Part shown: positions 9,069 through 18,440 of the stretch, in pieces
Numbering within the stretch: the stretch's first letter is position 1
Layout: each line of letters begins with the position of its first letter
NCBI GenBank assembly: GCA_017889585.1
Contig: JAGFZX010000020.1
Location: 1-58,377, forward strand
Origin: Bacillota bacterium
Lineage (GTDB): Bacteria; Bacillota; Negativicutes; DSM-13327
Reading direction: 5' to 3'
DNA length: 58,377 nucleotides
Made by a program: the position numbers and the translations under genes
Notes under the pieces: model-generated
The model's database searches: none
Seen by the model: the letters and a program-made list of their open reading frames with translations, nothing else
What the model was told of the DNA's origin: nothing

Positions 9069-9947
9069 TTATATCAATCCGTAGGCCTTCATTTCAGTGC
9101 GAAGAAGTTCCAGATTATTATCACTGAGCTCAGTTAGAGGCATACGGCATTGACCAGCCTTAAAGCCCAATAGTTTTACAGCTGCCTTAATTGGGATAGG
9201 GTTTACTTCACTGAATAGTGCTTTGATGAGATTTAAAGTATGAAGTTGCAGCTTAATGGCACCATTAATATCCCCTTGAATGAATTTCATAACCATATTG
9301 TGGGTATCCTGGGGAATGATATTAGCCATAACGGAAATAACCCCTTTACCGCCTAACGACAAAACAGGCAAAATCGCATTGTCATCACCAGAATACACAG
9401 TAAAATCTTCACCACATACATTTACCACATCACCAATTTGCCCAAGATTACATTCTTTTATAGCAATAATATTATCGATTCCCGATAACGCTTTTATCGT
9501 ATCAACATCCAAGTTCGAATTAGTTCTGCTAGGTACGTTATACAAAATCATTGGTATCTTAATATTATCGGCAATAAGCTTAAAATGTCCATATAAACCT
9601 TTTTGCGTAGCTTTATTATAATATGGCGTAACTGATAAGATTGCATCTGCACCAACCGCTTCCGCCGCCTTCGATAATTCTATAGCATGACGAGTATCAT
9701 TACTGCCTGCACCAGCAATAACCGGCACCCGCTTGTTAGTTTTTTCTACTACAAACTTGATAACCGCAATATGCTCATCATCTGGCATGGTAGAAGCTTC
9801 CCCTGTGGTCCCACAGACTACAATGGCATCTGAGCCACCTTTAATTTGAAACTCAATCAGTTCCTCTAATGTTTGATAATCAACACCCTTGTCAGTAAAC
9901 GGAGTTACAATAGCTACTGCAGATCCGATAAATAATTGTTCCTTCAT
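9069..9947 (-). CDS. dapA: 4-hydroxy-tetrahydrodipicolinate synthase DapA
   Basis: A 292-residue class I aldolase that condenses pyruvate with aspartate semialdehyde, the first committed step to diaminopimelate and lysine. Visible signatures: GTTGEAST near residue 45, YNVPSRT with the catalytic tyrosine near 135, and the Schiff-base lysine in AIKECN near 163. The length is normal for the family. AGGTGG precedes the ATG. It is not near other lysine genes; the next gene upstream, a VOC enzyme, is 160 bp away. Paralogues of DapA can act on other keto acids, but the motifs fit true DapA. Confidence 0.93.
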   Translation of the reverse strand: MKEQLFIGSAVAIVTPFTDKGVDYQTLEELIEFQIKGGSDAIVVCGTTGEASTMPDDEHIAVIKFVVEKTNKRVPVIAGAGSNDTRHAIELSKAAEAVGADAILSVTPYYNKATQKGLYGHFKLIADNIKIPMILYNVPSRTNSNLDVDTIKALSGIDNIIAIKECNLGQIGDVVNVCGEDFTVYSGDDNAILPVLSLGGKGVISVMANIIPQDTHNMVMKFIQGDINGAIKLQLHTLNLIKALFSEVNPIPIKAAVKLLGFKAGQCRMPLTELSDNNLELLRTEMKAYGLI

Positions 9948-10108
9948 TACTTAACCACCTTTTATTCAGATTTAGTATATCAAGATCATTAATTGGATTT
10001 CCTATTTTGTTAGCGAAATCTTCTGCAATACATATATTTCCTATAAAACCACAAAAGTCCTGCCAAAATTATCATATATTTTTAACAAGAGTACTGTAAA
10101 AAATTTTT

Positions 10109-10477
10109 TTATCCTCTATTCTCTGGCAGTATCTCAATCCAATATCCATCAGGATCAGCAATAAAGTATATTCCCATATCCTTATTTTCGTAGCAGATGC
10201 AATTCATCTTTTTGTGCAATTCATATGCAGCCTCAAAATCGTCGACGTTAAAAGCCAAATGGATCTCATTATCTCCTAGGTTGTAAGGAGCAGTCCTCTC
10301 TTTCATCCAGGTAAGTTCTAGCTTGTGAGATGTAATACCATCGCCGAGAAAAACCAAAGTAAAGTTAGGCTTCTCCATACGGCGTACTTCTTTAAGCTGT
10401 AGAGCCTCTTTATAAAAAGCTAAACTCTTTTCAATGTTTAATACATTTAGGTTATTGTGAACAAACTTGAAATTCAT
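10109..10477 (-). CDS. VOC family protein, glyoxalase I-like
   Basis: A 122-residue single-domain vicinal oxygen chelate protein. The expected metal ligands are present: the early His in FVHNN, Glu in KLELT, His in EIHLAF and Glu in YWIEILPE at the end. The LNIEKSLAFYKEAL motif is close to lactoylglutathione lyase (GloA), so detoxification of methylglyoxal is likely but not certain. The ATG at 10477 follows TTGGAGGAAGAG; an earlier reading would start inside that site. No terminator separates it from the gene relics upstream. Confidence 0.85.
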   Translation of the reverse strand: MNFKFVHNNLNVLNIEKSLAFYKEALQLKEVRRMEKPNFTLVFLGDGITSHKLELTWMKERTAPYNLGDNEIHLAFNVDDFEAAYELHKKMNCICYENKDMGIYFIADPDGYWIEILPENRG

Positions 10478-10509
10478 AATCTCTTCCTCCAATTTATTTT
10501 AAGATAAAG

Positions 10510-10623
10510 TTAACGCTTTCCCTCTTTCTCTACGAATGGTACTGGCTTTCCTAAAAATTAGCCTTGTCCGCAATCGATCTGCAGTTCACGCAAAACGTCC
10601 CATAAAATTTCATTTCCTATGTA
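10510..10623 (-). pseudogene. Relic of the C-terminal end of an EAL domain
   Basis: Read on the minus strand, this stretch encodes LRELQIDCGQG, a stop, then FLGKPVPF. This closely matches the end of EAL phosphodiesterase domains, where a tyrosine is expected at the position of the stop codon (TAA for TAT or TAC, plus-strand 10558-10560). No other part of an EAL gene is present upstream. It looks like the tail of a deleted c-di-GMP phosphodiesterase gene. Confidence 0.5.
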
Positions 10624-10661
10624 TTAGGCGATTGCTACCTTACCAAGAGGTATAACAGCGT

Positions 10662-10829
10662 TCATCGCTTATACCAATGGCTTATTAGTAGGATCTCCCC
10701 TGCTTTAAATAAAAGGATTTTTTTCCTTATTATCCCCAATCTTCCATCCTCATAATCACATACCTCGATACACACTCCACAGTGAATACATTTTAATTGA
10801 TCAACTTTAGCCTTATTTTGTCCTTTATA
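10662..10829 (-). pseudogene. Relic of a 4Fe-4S ferredoxin-type protein
   Basis: A 55-codon open stretch on the minus strand, closed by stops on both sides and without a ribosome site. It encodes KCIHCGVCIEVCDYE, the CxxCxxCxxxC pattern of a bacterial 4Fe-4S cluster. The fourth cysteine is followed by D instead of the usual proline and the second cluster is missing. It is best read as a gene fragment rather than a functional small ferredoxin. Confidence 0.45.
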
Positions 10830-10992
10830 CTAAAATGCGATGTTAGCATTGACAGAACAGTTGGCATCGCTTCAGTTTAATAAAATCAATTGAATTTTAC
10901 ACAATATCTAATGTATTGCAATTATAATTCGACAAATAATATGTTTAAACCTTCTTAAGGATAAGCAGATTTCCCCATTCTTGTCTCGGAAG

Positions 10993-11028
10993 AAAATAGT
11001 CCTAAGGATTATTCCTTAGGACTATTTT
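10993..11028 (-). terminator. Terminator of the ilvB-ilvH operon
   Basis: A perfect 16-bp stem (10993-11008 with 11013-11028), a 4-nt loop and a TTTT end, about 28 bp after the ilvH stop. Confidence 0.9.
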
Positions 11029-11056
11029 ACTAAAAACCCTCTATTATACATGAGGC

Positions 11057-11554
11057 CTACATATTTTTTGCGGCAATAGGTCCTCTCGAAAGGGCAATTT
11101 TACCAGTACGGACAATCTCTATAATCCCATAATCCATTAATACTTCACACAAAGCATTAATCTTACTTTCCTCGCCAGTAAGTTCTATAACCATAGTTTC
11201 ACGATTTACATCAACAATTTTAGCCCGAAAGATTTCCACGATATCTACAATATCCGAACGTGTCTCTGGTCTAGCCTTAACTTTGATGAGTGCCAACTCC
11301 CGATGAATAGAATCAATGTGAGTAAGATTTATAATTTTAATCACATCAATTAATTTTGACAGCTGATTGACGACTTGCTCTAATTGCAGTTTATCATCGA
11401 CCTCAACATCAATTGTAATCCTAGTAGTATCAGCTTCCTCAGTATAGCTTGCCGCGATACTCTCAATATTATAAGCGCGACGACTAATGAGCCCTGAGAT
11501 ATGGGTCAACACCCCAGGTTTATTTTCAACTAAAACAGCTAATGTATACTTCAT
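11057..11554 (-). CDS. ilvH: Acetolactate synthase small subunit
   Basis: A 165-residue regulatory subunit of acetohydroxyacid synthase. An N-terminal ACT domain (about 2-75) begins with VLVENKPGVLTHISGL, followed by the standard C-terminal ALS domain. In relatives it activates the large subunit and carries valine feedback. It begins 4 bp after ilvB stops, so the two are translationally coupled. The strong hairpin downstream ends the operon. Full length for the family. Confidence 0.95.
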   Translation of the reverse strand: MKYTLAVLVENKPGVLTHISGLISRRAYNIESIAASYTEEADTTRITIDVEVDDKLQLEQVVNQLSKLIDVIKIINLTHIDSIHRELALIKVKARPETRSDIVDIVEIFRAKIVDVNRETMVIELTGEESKINALCEVLMDYGIIEIVRTGKIALSRGPIAAKNM

Positions 11555-11558
11555 ATGT

Positions 11559-13250
11559 TTAACCTCCCAAAACCATTTGGTCTAAACGACAATTCGCTGG
11601 TACCATAGGTAATACATCCTCAGCATCAGGTAACCATACATCAACAAGTACTGGTCCCTCTATCCGAAAAGCTTCAGCCAAAGTTGCTTGCAGCTCGCTT
11701 GGCTTAGTCACCCGCAGACCAGTCACCCCCATGGCTTCGGCAAGTTTTACAAAATCAGTACGCCCCTTTAAACAAGTATGAGAATATCGTTCTTCATAAA
11801 ACATCCGTTGCCATTGGCTAACCATACCTAGGACCTGATTATTCATCACTATAATTTTTACAGCCACATTATTATTAGCCGCTGTTGCCATTTCTTGGCA
11901 ATTCATCATAATACTGCCATCTCCAGTGAACAAAACAACAGTTTTCTCTGGTAAACCAAGTTGCGCACCGATAGCAGCTGGCAGACCATACCCCATTGTT
12001 CCCAGGCCCCCTGAAGTCAAGAAAGAGCGTTGATTGAGAAATTGATAATATTGCGCAGTCCACATCTGGTGTTGACCTACATCAGTCACGATAACAGCAT
12101 CTCCATTGGTCAGTTGACTTACTGTTTCAATGACTAACTGTGGCATGATCACTTCATCACTGCACTTATAACCGAGAGGCTTTTGCCGCTTCCAGTCGCA
12201 TACAGTTACAAGCCATGGGTCTATATTTTTTCGCCACTCCTGGCAATCATAATCCGCAGCTTTCTCATACAGAAGTGGTAACGACCACCGTAAGTCCCCA
12301 ACTACCCGTATATCAGCAATAATATTCTTATTAATCTCAGCTGGATCAATATCAAAATGCACCACTTGAGCCCTAGGAGCGAAGTCCTTTACCAATCCTG
12401 TAACTCGGTCATCAAAGCGAACCCCGACCCCGAGCAAAAGATCACACTCGATTGTAGCCATATTAGCAGCATAAGTGCCGTGCATACCAACCATTCCCAA
12501 ATTATCAGCATCAGAGCTGGAAATACAGCCCAACCCCATTAAGCTAGAAATCACCGGAAACCCGGTCAATTCAGTAATCTTCCTTAATAAATCGGATGTA
12601 TCGGAGATATTGACGCCTCCACCGACAAAAAACAAGGGCTTTTTCGCCTGTCTCATTTTTTCTACTACCAGTTCAATAGTTGCCTCATCACCAGCAAAAA
12701 CTGGAGAATAACCTCTAAGTTTTACATCTTCAGGATATTTATAATCAATTTTATCATTAAATACATCTTTGGAAATATCAATCACTACAGGTCCTGGTCG
12801 CCCGCTACGGGCAATATAAAATGCTTCTTTGATTACTCTAGGTAGATCTTGAATTTTTTTCACTAGATAATTATGTTTTGTAATCGGCGTTGTAATGCCG
12901 CGAACATCAGCTTCCTGAAAAGAGTCCTTACCAATCAAAGACACTCCGACCTGTCCTGTAATAGCCACTAAAGGGACCGAATCCATGTAAGCTGTAGCGA
13001 TGCCAGTAATCAGATTGGTTGCCCCAGGTCCGGATGTTGCAATACACACTCCTACTTTACCTGTTGCGCGAGCATATCCATCAGCAGCATGTACAGCCCC
13101 TTGCTCATGACGTGCCAGCACATGAGGAAATTTCATTCTATATAAAGCATCATAAAGTGGCAGAACCGCCCCTCCAGGATATCCGAAAACAACTTCAGCC
13201 CCTTCTTTTTTTAAACTTTCAATAATTACATCGGCTCCTAAAAATTCCAC
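11559..13250 (-). CDS. ilvB: Acetolactate synthase large subunit
   Basis: A 563-residue thiamine-diphosphate enzyme that joins two pyruvates to acetolactate, or pyruvate with 2-ketobutyrate, for valine, leucine and isoleucine. The catalytic Glu lies in RHEQGAVHAADGYA, and the ThDP/Mg motif GDGSIMMNCQE is near residue 430. The VGVRFDDRVTG segment fits the FAD-binding middle domain of anabolic synthases. The start is a GTG at 13250 after AGGAGGATTATA. No ilvC or ilvD is adjacent. The same product could feed the acetolactate decarboxylase at 35.1 kb. I see no T-box or leader peptide in the 250 bp upstream. Confidence 0.95.
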   Translation of the reverse strand: MEFLGADVIIESLKKEGAEVVFGYPGGAVLPLYDALYRMKFPHVLARHEQGAVHAADGYARATGKVGVCIATSGPGATNLITGIATAYMDSVPLVAITGQVGVSLIGKDSFQEADVRGITTPITKHNYLVKKIQDLPRVIKEAFYIARSGRPGPVVIDISKDVFNDKIDYKYPEDVKLRGYSPVFAGDEATIELVVEKMRQAKKPLFFVGGGVNISDTSDLLRKITELTGFPVISSLMGLGCISSSDADNLGMVGMHGTYAANMATIECDLLLGVGVRFDDRVTGLVKDFAPRAQVVHFDIDPAEINKNIIADIRVVGDLRWSLPLLYEKAADYDCQEWRKNIDPWLVTVCDWKRQKPLGYKCSDEVIMPQLVIETVSQLTNGDAVIVTDVGQHQMWTAQYYQFLNQRSFLTSGGLGTMGYGLPAAIGAQLGLPEKTVVLFTGDGSIMMNCQEMATAANNNVAVKIIVMNNQVLGMVSQWQRMFYEERYSHTCLKGRTDFVKLAEAMGVTGLRVTKPSELQATLAEAFRIEGPVLVDVWLPDAEDVLPMVPANCRLDQMVLGG

Positions 13251-13500
13251 ACTATAATCCTCCTTTTCTTACTATTCATTTACAGTATTATAATACATAT
13301 CAAGAGATTTGCATATATGTGTAAACCTTCTATTTATTTTATTTAATCTTATTTTTTGCTTAGTTTATCCAACATTAAAAATAATTTCGCTTTTCTTTAA
13401 GAAGTTTAGTATTATATAACCTAGAAAGAGCATGATTTAGCGAGATTTAGAGATCTTTCAAAAAATATTCATTGTTAAATGATAAGCAGGATGTGGAAAA

Positions 13501-13956
13501 ATGAATTGGGACAACTTACCTATATTGATTATCTTGGTATTATCTGTAATCGGCAATAATCATTCAGTCTCTGTCGCAGCACTCGTTCTATTACTCATAA
13601 AAATCCTAGGTTTTGAAACATGGTTTCCCGTTATAGAAAACCATGGTATCAGCTTTGGTATCACAATTTTAACCTTAGCCGTACTGACTCCTATAGCACA
13701 AGGGCGTATATCTACAAACGGTATGTTGGAAGCGGTCAAAACGCCGATTGGTCTTGCGGCAATTATCGTTGGTATCCTTGTGGCTTGGGTGGCTGCTCAA
13801 GGCGTGCCCTTTATGAAAGGAACACCTGAAGCAGTAACTGCTTTGATTGTTGGCACAATTATTGGAGTTTGTTTTTTCAAGGGACTAGCAGTAGGACCAC
13901 TCATTGCCGGGGGATTGGTCTCCTTAATTATAAGCTTATTGGGTTTATCTAAATAA
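13501..13956 (+). CDS. DUF441 family membrane protein (YtwI-like)
   Basis: A 151-residue protein with four hydrophobic helices and the DUF441 pattern: an early GNNHSVSVAALVLLLIKILG, then TPIAQGRIS, and glycine-rich ends. Members such as Bacillus YtwI have no known function. It is divergent from ilvB with 250 bp between them and convergent with the response regulator gene. The nearest purine-rich site upstream (AGGATG) is weak, but the ATG at 13501 is the natural family start. Confidence 0.85.
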   Translation: MNWDNLPILIILVLSVIGNNHSVSVAALVLLLIKILGFETWFPVIENHGISFGITILTLAVLTPIAQGRISTNGMLEAVKTPIGLAAIIVGILVAWVAAQGVPFMKGTPEAVTALIVGTIIGVCFFKGLAVGPLIAGGLVSLIISLLGLSK

Positions 13957-14031
13957 ACTATCTCTCATAGTATAGGCATTTATGTAAAGGACTCCCCCTG
14001 AATGTTATACTTTCTGATATAGTAGAGAAAA

Positions 14032-14091
14032 CTTGGCTGCCGCCAAGCCTTAGTTGCCCTTACTTTGAATCAGAAAGTGTTTCTGATGGCG
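14032..14091 (-). repeat. Three-hairpin repeat element, copy 1
   Basis: Two hairpins (14032-14047, stem CTTGGC/GCCAAG; 14069-14087, stem ATCAGAAA/TTTCTGAT) flank a linker with AAGCCTTAGTTG and TTACTT. The linker and layout recur at 16498-16593 and 19549-19638 in the same orientation. It lies just beyond the terminator hairpin of the response-regulator gene. Confidence 0.55.
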
Positions 14092-14101
14092 AAATTAAAA
14101 T

Positions 14102-14130
14102 AAGCATGGACGTTTTTTAGCTCCATGCTT
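14102..14130. terminator. Hairpin between convergent DUF441 and response-regulator genes
   Basis: A 9-bp stem AAGCATGGA/TCCATGCTT with an 11-nt loop. A T-rich tail follows on both strands, so it can serve both converging genes. Confidence 0.65.
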
Positions 14131-14139
14131 GTATGGTTT

Positions 14140-14838
14140 TTACCCTATTGGTTTATTTTTTTTGCCTACTAAAGTGAAACGATGGATTGGTCGACCTACT
14201 GAAACATAACATAAATCCATCTGCAATTGCCCTTCATTTACTAAATATTCTAAGTAACGCCGACATGTTACCCGAGAAATCCCCACACCAGAAGCAAGTT
14301 CTTCGGCCGAGATCGGCTCGCTACAACCAAGTAAATAATTGGTGATCAAAGTCAATGTCTGTGCGTGAAGATTTTTAGGAGTTCCTTGCTTTTCGCTACG
14401 CACTGGAGTAGCGAAAATTTTATCAATATCACTTTGCTCAAGATTGCTTTTCTGCAGCATTGTTTGCTTATGCCGCCTATAATTTTCAAGAATCAATCGA
14501 AAACGATCAAACTTAAAGGGTTTTGTTATATAGGCAACAACACCTTGACGCAAAACTCTACTAACCGTAGCAGAATCATCGGCTGCAGTAATCATTATTA
14601 CATCGATATTTTTTTCTTCCCTCCGTATGAGGGATAAAATATCTACACCATTGATTTCTGGTAAATAAATATCAAGAATGACTAAATCTATATCGAATGT
14701 ATTAATTTGGTATATTGCGTCTTTTCCATTTTTAGCAATACCGATAACACAAAACCCGGCAATAGCTTCCGTATAGTTTTTATTAATATCCGCAACCATC
14801 GGATCGTCATCTACAATTAATACTCTGATCTTTTCCAT
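14140..14838 (-). CDS. CitB/DcuR-type response regulator
   Basis: A 232-residue regulator. The N-terminal receiver domain has the acidic pair in VDDDP, the phospho-accepting aspartate in LVILDIYLP, and the lysine in YITKPFKFDRF. The C-terminal helix-turn-helix (EELASGVGISRVTCRRYLEYL) is typical of the CitB/DcuR/MalR group, which switches on uptake and breakdown of citrate, malate or fumarate. It starts 15 bp after its kinase, with AAAGGTG before the ATG at 14838. The nearby NAD-malic enzyme is a reasonable target, which is an inference from position. Confidence 0.9.
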   Translation of the reverse strand: MEKIRVLIVDDDPMVADINKNYTEAIAGFCVIGIAKNGKDAIYQINTFDIDLVILDIYLPEINGVDILSLIRREEKNIDVIMITAADDSATVSRVLRQGVVAYITKPFKFDRFRLILENYRRHKQTMLQKSNLEQSDIDKIFATPVRSEKQGTPKNLHAQTLTLITNYLLGCSEPISAEELASGVGISRVTCRRYLEYLVNEGQLQMDLCYVSVGRPIHRFTLVGKKNKPIG

Positions 14839-14853
14839 ACTCATCACCTTTCA

Positions 14854-16425
14854 CTAATAGGGTAACCATACGGTAAATTCTACTCCACCTTCAGGTAAAT
14901 TGCGGTGGAATATCTCACCAGAGACTAATTTGAGCTTGTCCAAAATTAATGCAAGACCCAATCCACTATTTCCTTGCTTCGTAGTAAAGCCCCGGTGATA
15001 AATGTGCATAGCTACCTCTTCAGATATGTGCTGACCCGAATTCTGTACTCTAATTTCTAATGTATTAACAAGTCGAACCATGCTAAATTCGATGCGTTTA
15101 TCTTTAGCTTCGGCGACGGCATCAATGGCATTCTGCAGGAAATTACCAATAATTAAAGCAATATCCCCACTATTCATATTGGCAGGCAGGTTAGTCAGTG
15201 CCGTATCAGGCGTAATATTGAAATCTATACCCAATTCTCGCATATGACTTACTTTTCCAATAAGTAAACCGCATACGGTCGGATCTTCAATTCGTCTACT
15301 AAGCCAATCAACAACATCCTGTCTTTCCAAACCACTATCTACTACAAAATCTACAGCTTCTTCATATCTTTGCAGTTGAATTAATCCTGCAATGGTGTGC
15401 AATTTATTTTTAAATTCATGGGCCTGAGCTCTTAAAACATCTACAAATCCATGTACTCCTGTAAGTTCTTCAGCCAATCTGTGTATTTCTGTACGATCTC
15501 TAAAGGAGATTACAGCCCCTACCACTTTATTATCAACGGTTATCGGCACACTATTGGAAAAAATGATAATATCATTAACCCTTTGTTCTTCATCATATAC
15601 AGATTGATCATTATTAATCACAATATCAAGCCTATTCTGGGGAAGAATGGTATCAATATGGCTCCCACACGCCACTTCTGGAGTGATCCCTAAGAGAGCA
15701 GCCGCTTCGCTATTTAGCAAACGAATGGATCCATTCTTATCCACAGATATTACACCTTCGCGAATAGCTTCTAGGGTAGCCTGTTTTTCTTTTACAATTG
15801 TTGCTATTTCGTAGGGCTCTAAACCGAAAATAGATTTCTTTATATTACGGGCAATCAATACAGAGCCAAAAACGCTAATTACTATTGCCACTAAAAACAG
15901 GTACAAAATTGGAGTAAATTTTACGAAAGCATCCTTATAAACATTCGTCAAATAATAACCTACGGAAACAAAACCAATTTGCTTATCTCCAGTCTCATTA
16001 TATATAGGTACATTAGCTCGAATAGAACTCGGCAGGCTCCCTTGTGCAATATATATATATTCCTCGCCCCTAAGCACTGGCTCTCGGTAAAGGTCTGCTA
16101 AGTGAGTCCCTACGTTAGACGGAATAGGATGTGATAATCGTACCTGATCCATATTGGCAACAATAATAAAAGCTGCCTCACTAGAAATTCGCCAATTTTC
16201 GCTTAGTGGCTGCAATACTTGAGAAGGATTTTCAGAAAGAATGGCTTGTTGCACCGCTGGTGATTGTGCTACAATCCGCCCTATGATCATCGCCTGTTCT
16301 CCCATGTCTTCTTGAACCTGGCGGTCGATGATACTAACTATCAAAACACTTACTACTAGTAGCAACATGAAAATCATTGAAATATTAAGAACCATCACTT
16401 TATATTGTAAGGATCGCTTATGCAT
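14854..16425 (-). CDS. CitA/DcuS-type sensor histidine kinase
   Basis: A 523-residue membrane kinase. Membrane helices lie near 12-34 and 174-196 and enclose an external PAS-like (Cache) sensor domain. A cytoplasmic PAS follows (about 210-320), then a dimerisation region with the phospho-accepting histidine in AHEFKNKLH (about residue 340) and an ATPase domain with NFLQNAIDA (N box) and GNSGLGLALI (G box). This is the layout of kinases that sense citrate or C4-dicarboxylates. The ligand arginines cannot be assigned with certainty. It is cotranscribed with the response regulator. The upstream leader carries repeat copy 3. Confidence 0.92.
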   Translation of the reverse strand: MHKRSLQYKVMVLNISMIFMLLLVVSVLIVSIIDRQVQEDMGEQAMIIGRIVAQSPAVQQAILSENPSQVLQPLSENWRISSEAAFIIVANMDQVRLSHPIPSNVGTHLADLYREPVLRGEEYIYIAQGSLPSSIRANVPIYNETGDKQIGFVSVGYYLTNVYKDAFVKFTPILYLFLVAIVISVFGSVLIARNIKKSIFGLEPYEIATIVKEKQATLEAIREGVISVDKNGSIRLLNSEAAALLGITPEVACGSHIDTILPQNRLDIVINNDQSVYDEEQRVNDIIIFSNSVPITVDNKVVGAVISFRDRTEIHRLAEELTGVHGFVDVLRAQAHEFKNKLHTIAGLIQLQRYEEAVDFVVDSGLERQDVVDWLSRRIEDPTVCGLLIGKVSHMRELGIDFNITPDTALTNLPANMNSGDIALIIGNFLQNAIDAVAEAKDKRIEFSMVRLVNTLEIRVQNSGQHISEEVAMHIYHRGFTTKQGNSGLGLALILDKLKLVSGEIFHRNLPEGGVEFTVWLPY

Positions 16426-16497
16426 TGTTTTCAGATAGCCCTCCCTTCTGATTACAAATCACTTATCAATGACCCAGTATAGATAAGAAGACTTGAT

Positions 16498-16593
16498 TCA
16501 GATGAAGTTCTAGCTCCACCCGAACCTTAGTCCCGCTTCTCCAGGGACGCTACTTTAAGACTCCCATTTGTAAAAAATGGGAGTCTTAAAGCG
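16498..16593 (-). repeat. Three-hairpin repeat element, copy 3 (in the kinase leader)
   Basis: On the minus strand: a perfect 17-bp hairpin (16553-16569 with 16575-16591), a linker AAAGTAG, a small GTCCC/GGGAC hairpin, then CTAAGGTT and a wobble-rich 10-bp hairpin (16498-16523). It is the most elaborate of three related copies and ends about 70 bp before the kinase start. Outer bases CCCGA and TCGGG could also pair to close the whole structure. Confidence 0.55.
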
Positions 16594-16812
16594 GTTTAGT
16601 CATCGGGCAAATCTATATATCGAAAGGATTTCATATTGCAGCAATAAAATTCAAGTATTTATCGCAAGGATATACACAATATTTTCGACATATTTATAGA
16701 CCATTATACATCATTTCAGCATATAAAATATACTTACAAAGTTCAAATCTCAATACTTTGATCATTATTTCTTTCAGTATGCTATCAAACAGAGATCATA
16801 CTAATAACGGAT

Positions 16813-16841
16813 AAGGAGATGTAACTTTTATGATTTTCTAA
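16813..16841 (+). other. Orphan ribosome site with a 3-codon reading frame
   Basis: AAGGAG at 16813-16818 lies 11 bp before an ATG (16830) that runs only ATG ATT TTC TAA. The rest of the 16594-17030 gap is AT-rich and holds no gene that I can see. It may be the start of a gene whose body was deleted, or chance. Confidence 0.25.
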
Positions 16842-17030
16842 AACAAAATGAATAAAATCATTTCCTGACCGCTAAATATAATATTCTATTAACTGAATCT
16901 ATTATAATATTTTGTAATTTAGATGAAAGGTATAATGTACTTTACTGACAACTGCAGGGGATTTTCCGTGTCTAGAAATATTCATTTTGCAACATACTTT
17001 ATTCTTAGATAAGTTTTTTAACAATAAACA

Positions 17031-17073
17031 AAACCGACCTCCTTTGCTCATAATTAGCAAAGGAGGTCGGTTT
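17031..17073 (-). terminator. Terminator of the malic enzyme gene
   Basis: A perfect 18-bp stem (17031-17048 with 17056-17073), 7-nt loop, followed on the minus strand by a T-rich tail, directly after the malic enzyme stop. Confidence 0.9.
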
Positions 17074-17081
17074 GTTGTGTT

Positions 17082-18314
17082 TTAAGCTAGCTTAATTCTG
17101 TTTGCGGCTCTAGTCCTTACTTCTTCAGGATTAACAATAGTTCTGGCAACACCCGTTTCTATCGCTGCACGGGCTACAGCTGCTGCTACAGCTGGAGCCA
17201 CTCGTTTATCAAAAACATTGGGTACAACATAATCTTCCCGTAGTTCTTCTTCCGGAATGATCTCAGAAATTGCATAAACAGCTGCCAATTTCATTTCATC
17301 ATTAATTTGACGGGCTCTAACATCTATAGCCCCACGGAAAAGTCCAGGAAAAACACTCACATTATTAACTTGATTAGGAGAATCCGAACGACCTGTACCA
17401 GCCACTTTCACCCCGGCTGTTTTAGCATCATTATAGCTGATTTCAGGATTAGGATTACACAAGGACAATACTATAGAATCAGTATTCAAACTCTTAACAA
17501 TTTCAGATGTAAATGCACCTGATTGCGATACACCGATCAATACATCTGCCCCTTTAGCGATATCAGCTAAACTACCCTGTTCTTTTTTCAAATTGGTTTT
17601 AGATAGCAATGCGGCCTGGACACGATTAACTCGGGACATTTCCATACCGTCATACATAGCACCTTTGGAATTCATCATAATTACATTACTCGCGCCAGCA
17701 TTGATTAAAAGTTGTACAATAGCTGTACCGGCAGCCCCAGCACCGTTAACCACAATTTTCACTTCGGATAACGGTTTTTTTACAAACCGCAGTCCACCAA
17801 TTGTAGCAGCTACAGCAATAATAGCTGTACCATGCTGATCATCATGAAAGACAGGTATATCCATTTGTGCCTTGAGAGCATCTTCGATATCGTAACACTT
17901 AGGCGAGGAAATATCTTCTAAATTTATTCCCGCAAAATTAGGTTGTAACATCCGAACCGTCTTAATAAACTCATCTGCATCCTTAGTATCAATAGACATA
18001 GGCAGAGCATCTACATCACCAAAAGTCTTATACAGCACAGCTTTCCCTTCCATGACTGGTATAGCTGCCTCTGGGCCAATATCCCCCAACCCTAATACCC
18101 TTGTTCCATCAGTAATAACTGCCACCATATTACCCCGACAGGTGTATTCAAAGGATAAATCCTTATCGCGGTGAATTTCCATACACGGCTCTGCTACTCC
18201 TGGGGTATATGCCAGACTAAGATCATAACCATCTTTAAGTTGTACCTTGGCAACTACGCCTAGTTTACCATTATTCTCGTGGTGATATTGCAAAGCCTCA
18301 TCATGTAAGCTCAT
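17082..18314 (-). CDS. NAD-dependent malic enzyme (decarboxylating)
   Basis: A 410-residue short bacterial malic enzyme that turns malate into pyruvate and CO2 and reduces NAD(P). Signatures in order: YTPGVAEPC, LGDIGPEAAIPVMEGKA, EDISSPKCYDIE (metal ligands), FHDDQHGTAI and the nucleotide-binding VNGAGAAGTAI. The length fits the short form without a phosphotransacetylase domain. The ATG at 18314 follows GGGAGGAAC. It stands alone behind its own terminator. The CitA/CitB pair downstream is a likely regulator, as in the Bacillus malate system. Confidence 0.93.
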   Translation of the reverse strand: MSLHDEALQYHHENNGKLGVVAKVQLKDGYDLSLAYTPGVAEPCMEIHRDKDLSFEYTCRGNMVAVITDGTRVLGLGDIGPEAAIPVMEGKAVLYKTFGDVDALPMSIDTKDADEFIKTVRMLQPNFAGINLEDISSPKCYDIEDALKAQMDIPVFHDDQHGTAIIAVAATIGGLRFVKKPLSEVKIVVNGAGAAGTAIVQLLINAGASNVIMMNSKGAMYDGMEMSRVNRVQAALLSKTNLKKEQGSLADIAKGADVLIGVSQSGAFTSEIVKSLNTDSIVLSLCNPNPEISYNDAKTAGVKVAGTGRSDSPNQVNNVSVFPGLFRGAIDVRARQINDEMKLAAVYAISEIIPEEELREDYVVPNVFDKRVAPAVAAAVARAAIETGVARTIVNPEEVRTRAANRIKLA

Positions 18315-18440
18315 ATTTAGTTCCTCCCACAATTTTATTTTTATAATTGGCTATTCTCTTTTTTTAAAATAAAATAGCTTATTCTATAATATACAGTATA
18401 CAATATACAATACAGAATATACAATATGCACTCGACTAGC

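Noticed and set aside
13251..13500. T-box or leader-peptide attenuator before ilvB
   Set aside because: No T-box sequence, no run of branched-chain codons and no terminator hairpin is seen in the 250 bp upstream.
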